From assembly GCA_963281255.1 (NCBI GenBank), contig OY725492.1:3835104-3899103 (forward strand): a DNA stretch of 64,000 bases, written 5' to 3'. This stretch comes from Aphrocallistes beatrix. Its lineage: Eukaryota; Porifera; Hexactinellida; Sceptrulophora; Aphrocallistidae. A model generated the notes under the pieces. It ran no database searches, was not told the DNA's origin, and saw only the letters and a list, made by a program, of their open reading frames with translations. The position numbers were made by a program, and so were the translations under genes. Positions 18,920-30,200 of the stretch are shown in pieces (the first letter of the stretch is position 1; each line of letters opens with the position of its first letter).

Positions 18920-20959
18920 ATGCTAAGTCTCTTGATGCATATCATTTGTGCTTGTATTGCTTATACTTTTGTTGTTGCCGGACTAAATTTGAACAGAGAT
19001 TGCAATGAACCTATCTTGCAAACGGTAAATGATAATACATTGACTTCCAAACTCATCAATCCAGATCAGAACTCCTTGCATCTAATTCTCCCAGACTCGA
19101 CTCTTTCATTGCCTTACCCAAACGCGAATACCTTTGCAACATTTTCTAATGAAAATAACCATCAAATGACAGTTAATTTTTCACAGTTTGAAAGACAAAC
19201 TCCACCACGAGAGAGGCTGGTGTTAACTGGAATAAAGATAATTAAACTAGTCGGACTCATCGGTCCTGATGAGAGGAATTGCGGAGACTTCTCTAACAAT
19301 CAGAATACTTCTGTGAAGATTTTCTACAAAATTGGACATACGATGAAAGAAATAGAATTTATATCTGTGGAGGGAGAGGAAGGAACATTTAGCACATATG
19401 AGAAGAGAAGGTTCGCGCCTCTAATTGCAGAAGACATCACAGTGAGTTCTTTATTGATTAATTTCAAGTTAAATTTCAGCTAGGTGTGTTTAAACAAATT
19501 GTACCTAGCAGAATATAAGCCTTTAAGTTTTAAGTTTTAATCCACTAACGCATTTTAGATCGCTATTGCAAGAAGAGATGGAATGCAGGTGTGTGCACAG
19601 TTCGAACTGTATGGTTGTGCCGTGAAAAAAGATTCAATGGAAGGAATCGGACTAAGCGAAGTGATTGAGAATATATTTCCATCTCCTGATAAGTTTGCAG
19701 CAGACAGTTATACTGGAGAATGCTTGCAAGGGAAATGCTATGGAGGTGTTGGTTTGCTTACTGATAAGAAAAAAGGTAATAAATTACTTTTAATTAACTT
19801 TTTTTACGGAATATTTATGTGGACTTGCTCGCTATTAGATACTTGCAGTGAATGGCCCAGGCAAGGAGCAAACATAAACTCAACTCTCAGTCTCTGGTTC
19901 AGCCTTAACAGCAATGAAGATGTCCATGAAGTTGTACTATACGGGGAAAATGAAGTCGTTTCCCATGCATCCAAGTTTACAGTTGGGATTGGTTTGGGAG
20001 GAAGGGGAATGGCATACAGGGTAAAAGAGGTTTCTGCAAACTCAGTTGGAACCTACAAGATAGCAATAACTACACTCGAGTATTTCTCAGTGCAAAGTAT
20101 AGCAAGTGCGTATGTACTGATAAATATCATAAGTCAGGAGCCAGGAATTTTTAAGTTATGCGAAACCGAAATTTACAACCAACTCGGTGTCAGAACACCA
20201 AATCATTGTACAATTGATGCGAGTGCTAACAAATTGACATGCTCCGATTCCACGAATGATATAACATATAAATCCAGTGTAAGAGTCAATGTGCTTCGGC
20301 GATCAGAACAATTGAGTGATGGAAGTCTAAACAACGGCAGAGACACGCTGGCGACTCCAGCCATACTTACAACCACCAATAATATCAATAACATAACGAC
20401 TGCAATAGCAGAAGCAACAAATACCACATCTATCAGTTCACCTATAACAACATCCCATACTACGCCAACCGTGCAAGTGACTAGCACAAGTTCTACACAG
20501 GGAGGAACAGGGCTGTTTATCTACATAGGGGTGGGAGCAGCTGGGGTCATTATAATGATATTAGTGACTATTTTCAGTGTAGTGATAGGTGTGCTGTTAG
20601 TTAGAAAATGTTCACGGACAGTTAAGGTCGGCAACGAGAGAACGACTGAATTCCCTTTGTCATCATGCGTGATCTATGGCAAGAACGGACAACAACGACC
20701 TAACGAACAATTTGTGGAAACAATCCTGGAAAATAAATTTGTGATCGTGGAGACAAGTGAAGGGATGAGGCAAGTTCCAAACATGCCAGTGAATACCGTC
20801 TATGAAGTATTGGGAGATCGTACAGTAGAGTTCAACTCGAATCTCTCTCCTGTAAACTGGGGAGGAGTCTCCTCTGGTGTTAGCATTTTACCCGCTGAGG
20901 TGACAGATGACAAGGAAATACATATTTATGAAGAAATAGTATGCGATCCAATGCTCTAG
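18920..20959 (+). CDS. Type I membrane protein with discoidin-like ectodomains
   Basis: Exons: 18920-19441, 19559-19775 and 19839-20959; the 63-bp second intron is in frame, so it may be retained. A signal peptide (LLMHIICACIAYTFVVAG) is followed by two regions that each end in a motif typical of F5/8C or fucolectin-type galactose-binding domains (VCAQFELYGC and FKLCETEIYN). A Thr/Ser/Asn-rich stalk (20340-20500) leads to one transmembrane helix (IYIGVGAAGVIIMILVTI, about 20518-20610) and a cytoplasmic tail of about 115 residues. The tail holds VYEVL and IYEEIV; YEEI (20927-20938) is the textbook Src-family SH2 docking sequence when phosphorylated. It is plausibly an adhesion or lectin receptor signalling through tyrosine phosphorylation. 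I cannot name an orthologue. Confidence 0.65.
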
Positions 20960-21167
20960 CCAGAAATGGAGACATTAAATAATCAGAAGTGATTTGTTTA
21001 TTTGTACCTCAGCATCATGTATGAAGCAGTATGTGGTTAACTTTCTTATTAATAAACCCTGTCCCTTGAAATGAGTTTTAAAATATAAAATAATTAAATA
21101 AAACGATAACTATAGATGCAGGCTAGTTTGTGTTCTAAGTAAATAAGTTAGAATTTTTCTTAATAGA

Positions 21168-22586
21168 TTAAGGTTCCGGATTATAGTGAGTTTGTGTGTC
21201 CAGCAAGAATTGGTCTTCTCTCTGAAGCGCGGGAGATAGGGCTCTCTGTCTCAAGTATTTCTGTTCCTCCCGAATCTCCAACACATGATTAGTGAAATAT
21301 CGCTGCTGCTGCTTGAACTCTTTTTCTTGTTCCATTCGTCTTCTGGAAATGGCTTCATTGGTACTACGCATTAAAGCGTACATTTTATTCCTTCTCGCCT
21401 GTGCCCGTTTGTTATAACGCTGCATGAAATCATAGTAAGTGACGCTGGTGGTGCTGGTAGGTAGCAAGATATTCGAGTGAGTGAGTAGCAAGGAATGAGA
21501 AGGAGGGAGCGACAGACTCTTTGAGGCGAGGTAATAGTCCATGAGTGGGCAGTGTCCGCTCGTTCGGAAAAGGGTGCGTTGGATGTTATAGGAAGGACCA
21601 ATCTGATGCGACTCAGGACTCTTTCTCAGAACAAATTTCTTTGGAGTATCCCTAATTTTGGAGAGTGGGCTCTCTTCTTTTTTACGTGTCGCGTCTAAAT
21701 CAAGGGAAAATTTATTTTCAGTCGAAGAGATGTTAAGATCGATTGAATTGTGCTGTAGGATGGATTCAGGGACCAGTTTGCTTAGAGGCCAGTTCTTCCA
21801 AGAATTCGGAAAGGGAGGCAATCCGGAAAACCAAAAGTGGATCAGGTTGCATAGACGGGATTTGAAAGCCTCATCAAACTGTTTCCATGATGTGGAGTAA
21901 GCATGGATAAATAGTGTGAAAATGGTCTGAGATAAAAGATCAGGAAGAATCTGTAGAAACCGATCTTTAAAGTTTTTCTCTCTTGGTAGCATAGAAAAAA
22001 AATCTCCAAAAGTAATTGCAATTCTGACGAAAAGACTTTGTTGTGTGAGTTCGTTGCGATCAAACGAATCCAGGAATATCCACCAGAATAAATCTGACAA
22101 GATATTCTGCATTCTCGAATCTTTAAAATTCGATCGACAATATTCGCTGAAACTCGGCTTCCCTTTCATTCTATTTTGTGAATTAATAACGACATTTATA
22201 ATTTCATTACTCCCAATGTCGAATGGTAGAGGAGTTGGAGAGTCTCTCTCGTGTCCAGGGTAGGACGCTAGCTCAATAAGACGGGGCTTATGTAATGATA
22301 CGCGAGTGTCGCTGGATCCTCCAATACTTGAGCTAGGCTTGAAACTTGATACTCGGACTCTGGACAGTTCTTGCCAATTATCAATCAACGGAGCGAAATT
22401 ATACGGGACAATATTAGGACAGGGTTTCGAGAGGATTTCGTGAACCTGTGAGAAGCCACTAACGTTTTTGTCATCCATAGTGACTGGAGGCTGTTTTTCT
22501 TTAGAGGCAGCTAATCGATCAATTGGGCTCTTCTCGCTTTCGATAAATATCGTTTTGTGATTGCCATTTACTACCAGATGGGACAT
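21168..22586 (-). CDS. FAM227: FAM227 family protein
   Basis: A single exon codes 472 residues (human FAM227B is 508). The domain core is LSDLFWWIFLDSF near residues 163-175, the Trp-rich signature of FAM227, followed by RIAITFGDFF and the helical QILPDLLSQTIFTLFIHAYS, CNLIHFWFSGLPP. A disordered region and a charged C-terminal coiled coil (SRRRMEQEKEFKQQQRYFTN) follow, with HCPLMDYYLASK between. FAM227 proteins are linked to cilia/flagella by expression; molecular function is unknown. The start ATG at 22586 is the first in frame. A or B subtype is not resolved. Confidence 0.8.
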   Translation of the reverse strand: MSHLVVNGNHKTIFIESEKSPIDRLAASKEKQPPVTMDDKNVSGFSQVHEILSKPCPNIVPYNFAPLIDNWQELSRVRVSSFKPSSSIGGSSDTRVSLHKPRLIELASYPGHERDSPTPLPFDIGSNEIINVVINSQNRMKGKPSFSEYCRSNFKDSRMQNILSDLFWWIFLDSFDRNELTQQSLFVRIAITFGDFFSMLPREKNFKDRFLQILPDLLSQTIFTLFIHAYSTSWKQFDEAFKSRLCNLIHFWFSGLPPFPNSWKNWPLSKLVPESILQHNSIDLNISSTENKFSLDLDATRKKEESPLSKIRDTPKKFVLRKSPESHQIGPSYNIQRTLFRTSGHCPLMDYYLASKSLSLPPSHSLLLTHSNILLPTSTTSVTYYDFMQRYNKRAQARRNKMYALMRSTNEAISRRRMEQEKEFKQQQRYFTNHVLEIREEQKYLRQRALSPALQREDQFLLDTQTHYNPEP

Positions 22587-22719
22587 ACCTCTTTTCGCTA
22601 TATTATATAAATTATACTGAGTTAGTATGTGGAATATAATAAATTTGCGTATAGAAAACCTACGTATGGGGAGGAAACAAAATCAATCTATCAGTAAGTA
22701 CGTACCACCTATTAATAAT

Positions 22720-23986
22720 CTAAAAAAAATGTAAACAATTTTCGTTCTTGTCAATAACAATGATTATTTTCTTGCTGTCAATTGCTAGTGCACATGGAGC
22801 ATCCAATGTATCAGAATCCTTCCCTCCGATCTGATGAAATAGCTTGCCATCGCTGGTCAAGAAATGAATAGTATTTGTATCTTTATCACATAATAGGATG
22901 TTATCCTGTGAATCTAAGCAAAAGCAAAAATAGCCAAGTTCTTTTGGAGTCATAGTAATTTTGTTAACAAATTCCTTTTCTCTGTTAAATGTAAAGAATG
23001 CGGCTTCATTCTGATAATCGGCGAGTACCAGAATATCTTGATTGGCAGTTATTTTAATATCTCTAGGGCGTTTGAGATCTTCATAAGTAAGATTAGATTT
23101 GAAGTTATAATCCTTACCGAAAACTACGATACGACTCATATCAGGCATATGATCACAAACAAATATCTCCCTATCTGAATTGATTTCCAAGGCAGATGGC
23201 AATTTCAGCTCACCATCTCCAGATCCAACTTTTCCAAACTTATCGACATATTCCCCATCTAGCTTGTATACAATAACACAGTTAAATTGTAGAACATAGA
23301 TTCTATCCTCTGATATAGCGCAATGAATTGGACTATGCATCTGTTCTTCAGCTTGATCACCAAATGTAAACAGAAAAGTTCCTTCTGTGTTGAAGACTTG
23401 AATACAATCATTTTGATAATTACATGCATAGATATTATCAGTCCTGGGATTTACCTGTGATCTTATTCCCCTTTCCTATTCCAATTTGTGTGTATCCTTC
23501 ATTACCTCCACTAAATACAGGAACAACTTTTTTACGATAATGTATTAAGGAAACTAGATCCATTTCAAAGGTATAAATTATAGTAGAATCGTTCAGAGCC
23601 TCGTAGATTTCTTGCTCAATGTAAAATTTAGCATTTTTTATATCGATTTTTCTTGTTAGATCTATTTCAAGTTCGTTTATCTTCTTGTCAATCTCTGTCA
23701 GCATGGATCCCTTCAGTTCCCTCAAAATTTCGTCGTCAAGGTCCTCCACACAATGTTCGCGATTCTTCTTCAACTTTGCTAAGATTTCATTTTGATTCTT
23801 GATTTCTTGTTCCATCTCTTTCTCAATCTCATCTAACTGATCCATCAATTGACTCTCCCTCTCCCTAATAGCCCCAACTATTTTCTGGAACTCTGCCTTA
23901 ATCTCCTGACGAACTAATTGGATTCGAGTTTTGAAATTATCTGTAGATTCTGTATTTGCTGTTATAACCGGACTAGCTGTAGCCAT
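22720..23986 (-). pseudogene. Coiled-coil/NHL-repeat protein with one apparent frameshift
   Basis: The N-terminal frame (23986-23438) has a long acidic coiled coil (RERESQLMDQLDEIEKEMEQ) ending in YRKKVVPVFSGGNEG, the usual lead-in to an NHL propeller. The propeller continues in another frame (to 22720): VNPRTDNIYACN, CIQVFNTEG, YVDKFGKVGSGDG, EINSDREIFVCDHM, TSDGKLFHQIGG and ALAIDSKKIIIVIDKN, giving about six blades. The frames switch between about 23484 and 23460, next to a C4T3 run (23468-23474). A single-base indel explains it; it may be a sequencing error rather than a dead gene. RING and B-box domains of TRIM proteins are absent. NHL propellers bind proteins or RNA; the target here is unknown. 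Confidence 0.65.
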
Positions 23987-24221
23987 TCTTTTTCAAAGGT
24001 GGTAGTTAGTTAATTACTGAACTACTGTAGATGAGTTGTTTATACAAATAATAGCGAGCAGAAAGTTAATAGGAACTATTCAGCATATACGAGATCACGT
24101 GGTTCGAAAATAGGAGGATTTACTGGGAAATAAGCTACTTGAAGATCACATACCATATTGATGATGTTATAACACGAATATTTCCATAACTTAGAGGATA
24201 GTAATTATAACACATGCGCCC

Positions 24222-24948
24222 ATGAGACGATCGATATTCAATTTCACTCGCGTCCTGAGAAAATGGCCTAAACTGCGCAGGAGAGTTATCATCGCGAGGA
24301 GATGCTATCATAAAGCATACTGGTATCTCTATGAGTTCAAGGAGGAGTTCATAAACGAGTATTATCGAGTTCCTCGAGAACTCGACAGACGTGCTAGAGA
24401 GCTAGAGGGGCCTCGGGATGAAAGCCCTCTTTACTACCAAGTTTACATAGCCATAACAGTGAGTAATGATATTATAGCTTTTAGCATCGTTTTCAAAACG
24501 TGTCATGTCTACTCTTAGAAAAGGATTGAATATATTTGAATTGAATTGAATTGAACTTAGCAGATACTGCACCATACAACATGTTTTCTCATTGAATTAT
24601 ACTCCCTCTTTCTCTTAGTGTATACCGGCCGCATTCAGATCTTATTTGAGCACTTTTAGAGAAGACTGGGAAGTATGGGTCGAGTTTCGAGATGATTGTT
24701 TTTCGCGGTACAAAAATATCTCATCGGAAATCAAGGACACTTATAAAGAGGACAAGCCTAAATTCAAAATGTTCATCCTCACGACACTCCGCATGTATAG
24801 GAACGCGTTTCAAGGTTTTCTCAAAGGTTATCAAGAATCGATGAGCGATAAACCGTTTCCTTCTGAAGAATTAATTCGCAACGAACAGAGCAAATCTGAT
24901 CAGTCCTCGAAATCAGGAAATGAGGGAGGTGATGAGGCACAGAAATGA
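24222..24948 (+). CDS. Unrecognised two-exon gene, 188 residues
   Basis: Exon 1 (24222-24458) and exon 2 (24619-24948) join in phase 0 (ACA|GTGAGT ... CTTAG|TGT). The N-terminus is strongly basic (MRRSIFNFTRVLRKWPKLRR) and lacks acidic residues for 32 positions, as in mitochondrial presequences, but this is only suggestive. The rest is rich in aromatic and charged residues (KAYWYLYEFKEEFINEYY, FREDWEVWVEFRDDCFSRY), probably helical, with a hydrophilic tail (SEELIRNEQSKSDQSSK). I recognise no family. It is divergently oriented to the NHL gene (235 bp apart). Confidence 0.55.
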
Positions 24949-25251
24949 AACAACCAATCTCTTATATTGTTACCTTAAAATTTTGAAATAATTTTTTTCT
25001 CCGAATGTATTTTAGAAAACGATTTTAGTGAGTTTCAATGTCATCGATCCATAGAGATGAAGAGGAGCGATGAATTCTAGTTTATATCGACTCGTTGCAA
25101 CTGAAGTATTACTTCTACTAAAATGGTAATATTAGTTAGCACAGATTCCCTTTAAATCTAAAACTTGTACTGTTTCGATTGAGATATGCTACGAATAAAT
25201 CGAATGGATTCATAATAATGTATCTAGAATCTATAGACTAGTCTACTTCCA
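24949..25251. other. Intergenic, upstream of ILK
   Basis: About 300 bp of AT-rich sequence between two plus-strand genes. No specific element is supported. Confidence 0.4.
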
Positions 25252-26610
25252 ATGTCAACTCGTCCTGATGACATCTTCTCAGCTATCAAACTTGGAGACG
25301 ATAGCTACGTCCTGGAGTGGCTCTCGCGCCCAGGGACCCTCGACCTGAACCAGGGGGACGGTCACGGATTCACACCTTTAATCTGGGCCTCTTACCATGG
25401 ACGCCTGAACATGGTGGACAAGTTCCTATCCAAAGGAGCCATCCCGGATGTACCGAACATGGGCGGCGACACTGCCCTCCACCAGGCCGCCTCTTGCAAC
25501 CACTACGAGATCGCTCTGCGCCTGCTGCAGAACGGAGCGAACCCGAATACTTCCAACGAGCACGGAAACTCTGCGCTGCACTACGCCTGCTTCTGGAACC
25601 ACGTGAGGATCTGCCAGCTGCTGGTCAAGCACGGCGCACTCGTGAACAAAACAAACAAGTCCGGAGACAGTCCGCTGAGCAGGGCGAGAGCTGACCTGGC
25701 TGCGAGTCTGAAACAGTTCGCTAAGGACTCCGGGCAGGATCTGAGTGCGATTCCGTACAACCCCAAGCTAGAGCAGAGGAACAAGGTGGATATTCAGCTG
25801 AAGAACAAGAACATGGAAGTGGATTTGGGTAGCGTCGCGAAATCTCTCAAACTAGGCAGCACTCCTTCGGGAGACACCTGGAAGGCGTCATGGAGCGGCC
25901 ACACCGTGATTGCGAAGAAACTGAACATCCTAGAAGAGAACAAGGACAAGTTTCGCTACTTCCTGCAAGAGGCCGGGAGACTGCGTGTGTTCGGACATCA
26001 GAACATTCTACCAGTGGTGGGGATAGTCAACGATATCAACAACCCATACGTGCTAGCTCCCTTCTGCACGCGAGGCTCCCTGTTCGAAGTCCTGCACCCT
26101 GACGGAGATAAAATAGACCCGGCAATACGCCTGAGCATAATCAAAGGCGTCGGACGAGGAATGCAGTACTTGCACAGCCTAGATCCACTCATCCCTAGAT
26201 TTGCACTGAACTCACACCATGTCATGATAGACGACGAGTTCAATGCTGTGATCAGTCTTGCAGATGCTAGGCTCTCCTTCCAGGACAACCAGCGCATCTA
26301 CTACCCGCATTGGGTCGCCCCGGAAGTTCTCAAACTAGGCTGGGACAACATTAACCACAGACTGGCAGACATGTACAGTTTCGCGATTGTGATGTGGGAG
26401 TGTGCCACTGCTGAGATTCCATTTCAGAACGAGCCATGTCAGGATCCTATGGTGATCGGACGGAACATCGTGATCAGGGTGAAGCGGCCTGACATCTCAT
26501 TTGTGACCAATCTGCATCTCGGCAAGCTCATCGATATATGTTGGAATCTCGAACCAGTCAAACGACCGCCTTTCGACAAAGTTTCTCCAATAATTGAGAA
26601 ATTGAGATAG
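25252..26610 (+). CDS. ILK: Integrin-linked kinase (pseudokinase)
   Basis: A single exon codes 452 residues, the same length as human ILK. ILK bridges beta-integrin tails to actin in the IPP complex with PINCH (ankyrin repeats) and parvin (pseudokinase). The ankyrin repeats cover about residues 1-165: DLNQGDGHGFTPLIWASYHG, GDTALHQAAS, NEHGNSALHYACFWNH. The kinase-like domain (about 195-452) retains VIAKKLNI at the ATP lysine position but replaces the HRD loop by ALNSHHVMID and DFG by DAR (LADARLSF), so it is catalytically degenerate like other ILKs. WVAPEVLK and ADMYSFAIVMWE are conserved. The start MSTRPDDIFSAIK aligns with the human MDDIF start. Confidence 0.97.
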   Translation: MSTRPDDIFSAIKLGDDSYVLEWLSRPGTLDLNQGDGHGFTPLIWASYHGRLNMVDKFLSKGAIPDVPNMGGDTALHQAASCNHYEIALRLLQNGANPNTSNEHGNSALHYACFWNHVRICQLLVKHGALVNKTNKSGDSPLSRARADLAASLKQFAKDSGQDLSAIPYNPKLEQRNKVDIQLKNKNMEVDLGSVAKSLKLGSTPSGDTWKASWSGHTVIAKKLNILEENKDKFRYFLQEAGRLRVFGHQNILPVVGIVNDINNPYVLAPFCTRGSLFEVLHPDGDKIDPAIRLSIIKGVGRGMQYLHSLDPLIPRFALNSHHVMIDDEFNAVISLADARLSFQDNQRIYYPHWVAPEVLKLGWDNINHRLADMYSFAIVMWECATAEIPFQNEPCQDPMVIGRNIVIRVKRPDISFVTNLHLGKLIDICWNLEPVKRPPFDKVSPIIEKLR

Positions 26611-27213
26611 GATTGAGACTATGAGATCACTATATAATCTTACATATACACTACTCTATACTTTTCATTTGTAAATTTAACTACGTTATCTTGTATATTC
26701 CTCTTTCTATATGAAATAATGAATATTTGGATTCACCTGAACCTTGCACTATTCCATTTCTTATAAATGTTTAATTAAAATGGTTAATTAAACATAATTG
26801 AATTCATATCCCACTTGGTTAATCACATTATTAAATTTAGAATTCGACACTGGACAATTAATGTCTGCAGTTTATTCATATTAATTATACACACCCACCC
26901 AACCAATCAATTAAAGTATGAGTTGAATCGTAGCTTAATCATAATTGATACGATACTCTACTTGCATAAGCACTCTGAATTCAATATGCTTAATTGAGGA
27001 GAACCTTTCTCACTGCTTGGTGGAGATCATGACCAAGTTTAAGTACTTAAGTTGATTGACATTCTGATGCACTTATCTTTGCTATTATCGCTAGTTAGAC
27101 AATTGCATCTGAAAGAGATCATAACCAGTCAAGACGCGATTATTCCGTTTAACGTGTTAATCTTGCTTGTAAGCAGTCACCCTGTAGTCTCCCGCACTCA
27201 GTTGAGGTGAGGT
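26611..27213. other. Intergenic between ILK and the RRM-Tudor gene
   Basis: AT-rich spacer of 600 bp; I see no gene or repeat in it. It should contain the ILK 3' UTR and the promoter of the RRM-Tudor gene. Confidence 0.4.
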
Positions 27214-30200
27214 ATGAGCCAGTCGCCAGATGAGTCCCCAGATCTTCCAAATCGCAACATTTCCCCTCCCCTCCCCCCGATCCTGAGTGATCATGAGTTC
27301 TCAGACATTCCAATGCTAACTGTTCCGAAGAAACCTATCAACTGGTCGCAGGCCCCTCACGAGCAGAATTCTACCGCGACGAATATCAGGCAGCAGCCTA
27401 CTCCAGACTCAGAGCCAGTCAACGAGAGTGAAGTCGTCATGTGAGTTCTTAAAATTTGTTTTATTGTTTTTGCAGAGGTATGAATATTTCGCTTAGGTAT
27501 TCGAACTCAATCGTAGATCCATCATTTGCCACCTACATTTCAAATTTTCATATCTCTACGATTCTTGATATTGGATATAGTGATATATTGGATATAGTGA
27601 TAAGTTGACCAATAATTCCGTGTCCCCGGCACTATCACTATATCCAATATCTACTGTATATACATGTTTTTAAAAAATTGGTTCATGTTGTTAATCCCTA
27701 ACTATACTAGGTCATCCTTGGTCCAAGTCCATTTGAGCGCGGCAGTGTCTTGTTAATTAAATGTCGGTTGTTATGATCATTCATATTATGTGCATTTCTT
27801 GTCTTAGATTAGATGATGCAAATAATAATGTCAATGATGAGGAATTGGATGCTGTAGCTCAGGTGTTGGAAGATTGGGATCCGATGGCAGACGAACATTT
27901 TAAAGAGAAGAGGTTACTTCTAATCAAGCTAGTGAAATGAATCCCATATTTCTTCAAAATGTCTCCGCAGACAAAAAATGAGGATATCGAAAAGTGATTG
28001 ACGCAGTCGCTCGTAAAATGAAAAATTGACATACGTGGTATCTAACTTAGTTAGTAACATCGCGTAGCTACGCATGCTAATACACAGTTTTGTTTTGACG
28101 ACCTTTACACTGCGGTGGTATTTATTTGAGGAAATACCGTATTTGTGTAATAAATTTTTATGTTATTTCTTTCAATAGAAAACTTCAGCAGATTACACCC
28201 GAGAAGAGCAATCTCCTCACTGTGCATTTCGAGAACATTCCTCTCTCTATCACGAAGGTAGAATTCATGCGATTAATGATTAATCACGCACATTGCTTCC
28301 AGACAATTGTACCCACCTTGTCATCCTTTGGGATCTTATTTATTTACTTATATGTTTAAACATTAAATTATATTATTTCTATTTCAATGAAATGGTACAA
28401 AACAAACGAAATTATTATAAATCAGTACATACAGATCTTATATATTCCAAGTATTGTAATAATGTTTCATTCTTGTGTCTAGGAATCATTCTGTAACATG
28501 CTCAAGCGAGCTGGAGACCCTAAGAACATCTTCATGGCGAAACACAAGAAAAAGGAGGCTAACTTTGCGTATGTTTCTTCGGGTATTATTGTTTTTTAAA
28601 ACTATAGATATTTCCCTCCATTTAATACAAAGACCTTGGAAAAGAAGATCTATCTTAAATACTTGTACATACGTACATGATACATAATGAATTGGCGATT
28701 AAAATGTTCTACTACCTAATGTGCATTAAAACAGCATTATCACAGAAATTCAATCCCTTCATACTTCTCGCTTCCCACTTTTACATCATTCATCAAAACA
28801 TCTCCTCTCAGGTTGAACACAGTGATGTAGGTCGCAATTTTGCCATCATCTTCTTCAGACTTCAGCGCTACAATTATCTGTTCATTCGTTTCAGGTAGAA
28901 ACTTGAAAGAAGAGAACCCCCTTGTTGGAATTATTGTCCCTATCCTCTTAATTTCGTAAGATCTCAGATCTTCAGAGCACAGCACCATCATGTTAGAACC
29001 ACGCTTCTCGTCCTCTATATCGTTATAAATCAGGTGTGAAACGCGCCGTGGGAGGAACACCCACCTCTCCAAAAGCCTGGACCACATCACCGCTTCATGG
29101 ATGACGTACCCAGGTGTGGATATGTTCAAGTGCTCGCGAAATTTCAAGTAATTCTCTTTCCAGGGTACGTGGTCTATACTGCCGTCAGGTGCGACTATCT
29201 TGATGAACATTGGATCGTCGTTGATGTATTCTCCTCGTATAGATGTCCACTCCTTCCCTAGCCCTCCCACGTACAGTTTGTTATCTTTGACTGTCATCCA
29301 CTCGGCTTTGAGCCCTTTCCTTTCATCCCCACCGCCGTCAGTTAGCACAATCCATGGTATGACATCCCATTTTAGGTTATTCTTTCTCCTCAGTTTGAAA
29401 ATGATTCCTGTCCTATCATCGACTGAGAGCAGATCTCCATTGAACATGACAAGTTCGGACAACTCCATTCCTCGGCCTCCTCGAGAATAGTCACTCTGGA
29501 TACTGATAGGATCTTCTAATCTGACTTGGAACGACTCTGCACCATCCCATACCAGCTCCCCTTCCATTAGGAAACTCTGCCAAACTTCTTTTCCCTCCTC
29601 CAGTCTGGACCTATCATCTAGATCTGCTACCAGCACGATGGGATAGGTTTTCGTATTACTGTGAGCTTGGGTGAAGATTTGAGGTCTGCGTGTTTTCATT
29701 TGTTGCGTTTTTGAGTTGGTGTCAGTCGCTGGACACTCTTCATTTTTGCATACATTATTTCCTAATGCAAAAACACCAGTCGAGATTATTAGTAGCGAGC
29801 ATACCACGACACCAACAACTTTAAATCTCCGCATTCGTCTCCTCGGGAGGGTACCGCCTATTTTTGTAAGGTAAAACGGAAGATTAGAGGTTTTGATATT
29901 CTCATCGATTGAGCATGAATCCATCTAATTATTCTGAATCAAAATACTATGGTCACTTACAAACTGTAGATACAATATTTCTACTGTGTTTTAATTTATA
30001 GTAAATTGGATTAAGGAAATGACTGTCTCTGAATGAAATAACATTAATTTCGATGCAGCATAGCTATTTGAGATAAGTAATGGTAAATATCTGGACAATG
30101 TCAATATCGCTGTACTAATGAACTAACCACATTCTTGTAACGCAAACTGTGTTCCATATGTATTTTAGTCACTGTGCCATCTTATCAATATAAACATTAT

